Virus record (IMG/VR): IMGVR_UViG_3300009177_000021
Coordinates: 1-41,106 of that record
Direction: 5' to 3' (one strand)
Length of the DNA: 41,106 nt
Source: a virus
Part shown: piece by piece, positions 37,999 through 41,106 of the stretch
How the letters are laid out: every line of letters begins with the position of its first letter
Numbering within the stretch: the first letter of the stretch is position 1
Program-made: the position numbers and the translations under genes
Notes under the pieces: generated by a model
What the model was told of the DNA's origin: nothing
The model's database searches: none
What the model saw: the letters and a program-made list of their open reading frames with translations, nothing else

Positions 37999-38609
37999 GT
38001 GGTGTCCCTATGTTGCGCCCTGCGCCTCCCGTCCTCCCGTTCCCCGCGCGTCGGCGACCGGTCAAGGCCCAGCTCACACCGCAGGTGGCCCAGAACGTTC
38101 AGGAGATCATCGCGCTCGCGCCCCTCCTCGGCGTGCAACATCCCGAGGGGACCGACGATGCGGTCGACTTCATCCGCGCGCTGATGCCTGACCCGCCCCA
38201 GCCGCCGGATCCGGGCATCCTCGCCCCGCTCGGCCTGGCCGTCAACTTCCCGGCCCCGTTCACGCGCCGCACCTTTCTGCCGCCGGTGACCGATCTCGAT
38301 CAGCCGCATTTCCTGATGACGCCGGAGATGATCGTCTTCATGGTGTCGGACACGCTCGAGGCCGCGCTCGGCATGGGCCAGCGCGAATTCCGCCGCCACT
38401 GGCGAGAGCACCTCGAGGTCGCTGATACCGCCGCGCTGCAGCGCGATTTCGAACAGGCGGTGGCGACGCAGGAGGGCTTCAGTGAGCGCATCCACTGGCG
38501 CATGGCCGATGGCGCGTTGCGTGGCAGCACGCTCCGGATCACCCCGCGGGTGTTCCACGATCAGTTCGTCGGCTTTACCGGGGTGCTGATTTTCGACCGG
38601 GCGGCCTAG
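37995..38609 (+). CDS. PAS-like protein between repressor and integrase
   Basis: 204 residues. The first 100 are Pro-rich with short helices (QVAQNVQEIIALAPLLGVQH). The last 100 follow the PAS pattern: MTPEMIVFMVSDTLEAALGM, FRRHWREHL, ALQRDFEQAVATQEGFSERI, HWRMADGALRGSTLRITPRV, FHDQFVGFTGVLIF. That is an N-cap strand, a 'G.....F..H' turn and a final five-strand sheet. PAS domains sense small molecules, redox or light. Overlap with the repressor gene suggests the two proteins work together. No kinase, output or helix-turn-helix domain is attached. Confidence 0.6.
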   Translation: MSGVPMLRPAPPVLPFPARRRPVKAQLTPQVAQNVQEIIALAPLLGVQHPEGTDDAVDFIRALMPDPPQPPDPGILAPLGLAVNFPAPFTRRTFLPPVTDLDQPHFLMTPEMIVFMVSDTLEAALGMGQREFRRHWREHLEVADTAALQRDFEQAVATQEGFSERIHWRMADGALRGSTLRITPRVFHDQFVGFTGVLIFDRAA

Positions 38610-38611
38610 CC

Positions 38612-39700
38612 ATGGGGATCTACACGCGCAAGGATTCCCCGTTCTACTGGCTGCTGGTCGAAGGCACGCCGATCCGGGAGAGCACCGGCATTCCCGTCCA
38701 CGGCGGGTCGCCGGCGCAGGACAAGGAACTGCGGCGCCAGGCGCTCGAGGTCTACGCGACCAAGAAGGCCGACGCGGTGAAAGCGGGCGCGGGCTTCACC
38801 GTCGCGCGCCCGGTCATCGCCTACGCCGCCTTCTCGACGTGGTACGAGACGAACGGCGCCGCCCACCTGCGCGGCGCCGACAAGGTCCGCTCCATCCTCC
38901 GGCAGCTCGGACTCTACTTCGACACCTACACCTCGATCGCGGACGTCACCGAGCCGGTGTGCAAAGAGTGGATGACGTGGCGGAAGAAGCGGGTCGCGCC
39001 GGGCACCGTCAACCGCGAGCTCGACGTGCTCAAGCAACTGCTGAAAGCCGCGGCGCCGAAGTACCTGCCATCGAGCCCGATCACCGGCCTGCGCCGGCTG
39101 CGCGTCGAGGAAGTCGAACCGCGCGTCCTGACCCGCGAGGAAGAGCGGCAGTTGCTCGACGTCGCCGGCCCCGAGGATCGCGCCTGGCTCATCGTCGCCC
39201 TCGATACGCTCATGCGCCTGTCGAACGTCGTCTATCTGAAATGGGCGCAGGTGCGGCTGGCGCAGGGCGTGATCGTCCCGCTCAATGCCAAGGTCAAGCA
39301 CGACAGCGTCCCGATCACGCTGCGGATGCGCGCCGCGCTGCAACTGCTCACCCGATCGACGGACTGGGTGTTCCCCGCCTTCCATCAGCACGGCCACGGA
39401 AAATCCGCCGCGAAGAATCTGGCCATCCGCCAGTTCGCGCGCCTGTGTGCCCTCGCGCGCGTCCCGCATGGCCGGGCGGTGCAGGGCGTGACCTTCCATG
39501 GCCTCCGACATACCGGGGCGACCAGGGCCCTCCAGAACGGCGCCAGCGTGCGGACGGTGATGAAGCTCGGCGGGTGGAAGGACGAGGCGTCCGTGATGCG
39601 CTACGTCCACGCGGCCGACAGCGACGTCCGGGCCGCGGCGGAGTCGATCAGCGGCCCGATTCCGATTACGTCAGGCGCACGATCGCGGAATCGGCGCTGA
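38612..39700 (+). CDS. int: tyrosine-recombinase integrase
   Basis: 362 residues. An N-terminal SAM-like core-binding domain (about 70-160) precedes the catalytic domain. Catalytic residues visible are Arg in LDTLMRLSNVVYLKW, Lys in NAKVKHDSVPI, His-x-x-Arg in FHGLRHTGAT, Trp in LGGWKDEAS and the nucleophile in MRYVHA. It inserts the phage at the host attachment site. It begins two bases after the PAS-like gene and is cotranscribed with the repressor, so its synthesis is tied to lysogeny. Confidence 0.9.
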   Translation: MGIYTRKDSPFYWLLVEGTPIRESTGIPVHGGSPAQDKELRRQALEVYATKKADAVKAGAGFTVARPVIAYAAFSTWYETNGAAHLRGADKVRSILRQLGLYFDTYTSIADVTEPVCKEWMTWRKKRVAPGTVNRELDVLKQLLKAAAPKYLPSSPITGLRRLRVEEVEPRVLTREEERQLLDVAGPEDRAWLIVALDTLMRLSNVVYLKWAQVRLAQGVIVPLNAKVKHDSVPITLRMRAALQLLTRSTDWVFPAFHQHGHGKSAAKNLAIRQFARLCALARVPHGRAVQGVTFHGLRHTGATRALQNGASVRTVMKLGGWKDEASVMRYVHAADSDVRAAAESISGPIPITSGARSRNRR

Positions 39701-39714
39701 ATCCCCAAGGATTC
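39699..39714 (+). terminator. small hairpin at the integrase stop
   Basis: GAATCC, loop CCAA, GGATTC: a perfect six-base stem over the integrase stop codon. There is no U-rich tract, so it may be an RNA-stability or attachment-related element rather than an intrinsic terminator. Confidence 0.35.
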
Positions 39715-39927
39715 CGTGGGTGAATCCCGTTAGGGACGCCATACAATCGCCCCGAAAATCACGCGCAACCTGCTGACTCGTCACCAGTTGCGGCATTTTC
39801 TCTGGCCACACGGTAAAAATGACACGCGGCCGGAATATGGCCAGAAACGGTCAGATCGTGACCGCCGCCACTCACGCTCCACTCACGTGATTGGAATCCC
39901 GTTCCCCGCCCAAGGGGCCAATCACGC
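39701..39927. other. candidate attP region with short repeats
   Basis: A 227-base gene-free stretch between convergent genes, next to the integrase. It holds a direct repeat GAATCCCGTT (39722 and 39894), CCACTCACG twice with an 11-base period (39868, 39879) and two TGGCCA-based repeats (39804, 39841). Such clusters are typical of integrase core and arm sites. The host-matching core cannot be identified without the host. Confidence 0.45.
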
Positions 39928-40284
39928 TCACGAGCCGCCCTCCTCCTCCGCTGGCCAGGGCGTCGCCCGCACTTTTAGGATCGCCTCGGTGACCTCTCTG
40001 ACCTGCCCGGACAACATGAAGATCGCGGCGCGCTTCACCTCCGCGGCCGTGAGCGGGGGATCCACGATCGCCTCGGGCACCGGGGGGAGAATGACGATCA
40101 CCCCTTCCACTTCGGCCACGATCGGATCGGGCATCGGCATGGGCGGGCAGGTCCAGGCGCGCTTCGTTTTGAGCGTCTCGATCCGTTTGAGTTGGCCGAC
40201 GGCTTTGCCGAGCGCGATCGAGCAGCGTTGATCGCCGTGGTGTTCGTGGCAAAAACGGCATTCTCCGTCGGCTAAGATCTTCAT
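39928..40284 (-). CDS. small protein with Cys/His cluster
   Basis: 118 residues. CRFCHEHHGDQRC near the N-terminus may bind zinc. The rest contains IVAEVEGVIVILPPVPEAIV and a helix, LTAAEVKRAAIFMLSGQVRE. It is divergent from the 40.4-kb accessory gene and its start abuts the boundary repeat. Unknown function. Confidence 0.55.
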   Translation of the reverse strand: MKILADGECRFCHEHHGDQRCSIALGKAVGQLKRIETLKTKRAWTCPPMPMPDPIVAEVEGVIVILPPVPEAIVDPPLTAAEVKRAAIFMLSGQVREVTEAILKVRATPWPAEEEGGS

Positions 40285-40330
40285 ACGCGAATTGGACTAC
40301 TACGACCCTGTGGACAGGCAGACCCCGCGT
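40285..40330 (+). repeat. boundary repeat copy 11 (before the 40.4-kb gene)
   Basis: ACGCGAATTGGA, a C(T)AC/GTGG inner pair, then ACCCCGCGT, gap 25. Together with copy 1 it is the closest pair in the family, sharing CTGTGGACAG and the flanking promoter. Confidence 0.8.
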
Positions 40331-40340
40331 CGGCTAGATT
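40311..40340 (+). promoter_or_regulatory. promoter of the 40.4-kb accessory gene
   Basis: TGGACA, an 18-base spacer and TAGATT, the same layout as the 6.9-kb gene promoter. The right block of the boundary repeat fills the spacer. A GGAGG ribosome site stands before the ATG. Confidence 0.6.
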
Positions 40341-40375
40341 GCTGACCCACACATCCGCCCGGAACGGAGGCCAGT

Positions 40376-40714
40376 ATGTCGACACTGAAATTCATCCTCG
40401 ATGCCCACGGCGAACCCGTCGTCGAACCCGACTTGCTGACGTGGGCGCGCTGGTTTGAAACGGCCAATCGCATCGTGCGACAGGACACGATCGGCACCGC
40501 GAAAGTCTCGACCGTGTTTCTCGGCCTCGACCACAACTTCTTTCCCGACGACGATGCCGCGCCAGTGCTCTGGGAGTCGATGATCTTCGGCGGCCCGCTC
40601 GATCAGGAGCAGCGGCGTTACACATCGAAGGCGGAGGCGCTCGTCGGCCATGAGGAACTCTGCGCGCTCGTCAGGATGGAGATCGCCGCCGCGCAGGAAA
40701 GTCACCAGGGATAG
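40376..40714 (+). CDS. accessory (moron-type) protein
   Basis: 112 residues, acidic, with TVFLGLDHNFF, PVLWESMIFGGPLDQEQRRY and a helical end. From memory the FLGLDHxFF ... LWExMxFGGPLD pattern is common in phage proteins of unknown function. It lies alone on the rightward strand with its own promoter, opposed to the leftward late genes. It overlaps the end of the convergent membrane gene by 13 bases. Confidence 0.72.
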   Translation: MSTLKFILDAHGEPVVEPDLLTWARWFETANRIVRQDTIGTAKVSTVFLGLDHNFFPDDDAAPVLWESMIFGGPLDQEQRRYTSKAEALVGHEELCALVRMEIAAAQESHQG

Positions 40715-40968
40715 CCCCAGAAGATGTGCCACGTCAGCAACACCATCGTCGCCAGCCCGATCCACCGAAACCACGCCCAGCCGCGCGACAGGCGCTGAAT
40801 CATCTGCGAGATCGTGCGCCGCTTCGTCTTCAACGCCCAGATGTCGAAGACGGCGACGACGATCACCAGGGCGAGTACGAGCCACATCGCGAAGATGCCG
40901 ATGTCGCGCGCCGGGAGCGGCGGGGGATCCGGTTCCTGCACGGCCTCCGCGCAGGGCGGCTGATTCAC
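40702..40968 (-). CDS. two-span membrane protein
   Basis: 88 residues from a GTG overlapping the glycosidase-like stop (GTGA). Transmembrane segments are IGIFAMWLVLALVIVVAVFD and FRWIGLATMVLLTWHIFWG, joined by a basic loop. The proline-rich N-terminus is soluble. It is the last late gene and could be a holin. Confidence 0.6.
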   Translation of the reverse strand: MNQPPCAEAVQEPDPPPLPARDIGIFAMWLVLALVIVVAVFDIWALKTKRRTISQMIQRLSRGWAWFRWIGLATMVLLTWHIFWGYPW

Positions 40969-41106
40969 TTGCGGATCTTCACGATGAATCCGCGCCCGTC
41001 CGACAACCGGCGCTCATAGACGCGCAGCAACTCCGGCGTCAAGAGATCGTCGCGCCTGATGTACGCGCCGTCCTGAAATTCCAGCGGCACCGACCGCGCG
41101 CCGGCG
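40965..41106 (-). CDS. glycoside-hydrolase-like protein (3' part, joins the window start)
   Basis: The C-terminal codons of the gene that begins at 1181 on the other side of the join, ending LSDGRGFIVKIRK and stop. Most of this piece duplicates bases 1-123. The stop overlaps the GTG of the last membrane gene. Confidence 0.7.
   Translation of the reverse strand, partial: AGARSVPLEFQDGAYIRRDDLLTPELLRVYERRLSDGRGFIVKIRK
40984..41106. repeat. terminal direct repeat, right copy
   Basis: Exact copy of the first 123 bases. It carries codons of the glycosidase-like gene that is cut by the contig ends. Confidence 0.97.

Noticed and set aside
39701-39927. A tRNA gene as attachment site
   Set aside because: No cloverleaf or TTCGA-type T-loop could be found in this stretch.
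6846-40330. Boundary repeats as a CRISPR array or integron attC array
   Set aside because: Copies are dispersed, occur in both orientations and have no spacers. The block sequences do not match attC core sites, and the only recombinase seen is a phage-type integrase.

Overview
The window looks like one complete phage genome. Its first 123 bases recur exactly as its last 123, so it closes into a circle of 40,983 bp, or has very short direct terminal repeats. The DNA is GC-rich and densely coded, with many ATGA, GTGA or TGATG stop/start overlaps. The head and neck genes run in the order of the P22 group of short-tailed phages: small and large terminase, portal, scaffold, P22-type coat, gp4-like adaptor, gp10-like stabilisation protein and large Ala/Gly-rich ejection-type proteins. 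An integrase beside a divergent repressor/Cro switch makes it temperate. Signal peptides, a lipoprotein and a PEGA-type exported protein suggest a high-GC Gram-negative host. I cannot name the host, and I see no tRNA, rRNA or CRISPR array.

Layout. Nearly everything is read leftward. From the control region (about 37.2 kb) the early genes run down to about 30 kb: Cro-like and excisionase-like proteins, an ERF annealing protein with a YqaJ exonuclease, a NinB-like protein, an HNH nuclease, a RyR-domain protein and many tiny proteins. A replication block follows (DUF1376 initiator, loader-like protein, small nuclease), then two DNA methyltransferases. The virion genes run from about 25.7 kb to 3.9 kb. 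Membrane proteins, a lipoprotein and a glycosidase-like protein end the late region across the contig join. Rightward genes are few: repressor, PAS-like gene and integrase as one lysogeny operon; two lone accessory genes (6.9 kb and 40.4 kb); and an exported PEGA-like protein with a membrane partner (3.2-4.0 kb).

Two observations stand out. First, at least eleven copies of a roughly 50-bp two-part repeat, each with a different small inverted repeat in the middle, sit at gene boundaries and obey an orientation rule, so that several genes or gene blocks are bracketed by inverted copies. Two copies contain the promoters of the lone rightward genes. Second, the cytosine methyltransferase gene carries an 822-nt reading frame in the +1 phase on the same strand whose translation looks like a real, conserved protein, a strong candidate for dual coding. 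The PAS-like gene between repressor and integrase is also unusual. No endolysin could be recognised with confidence.
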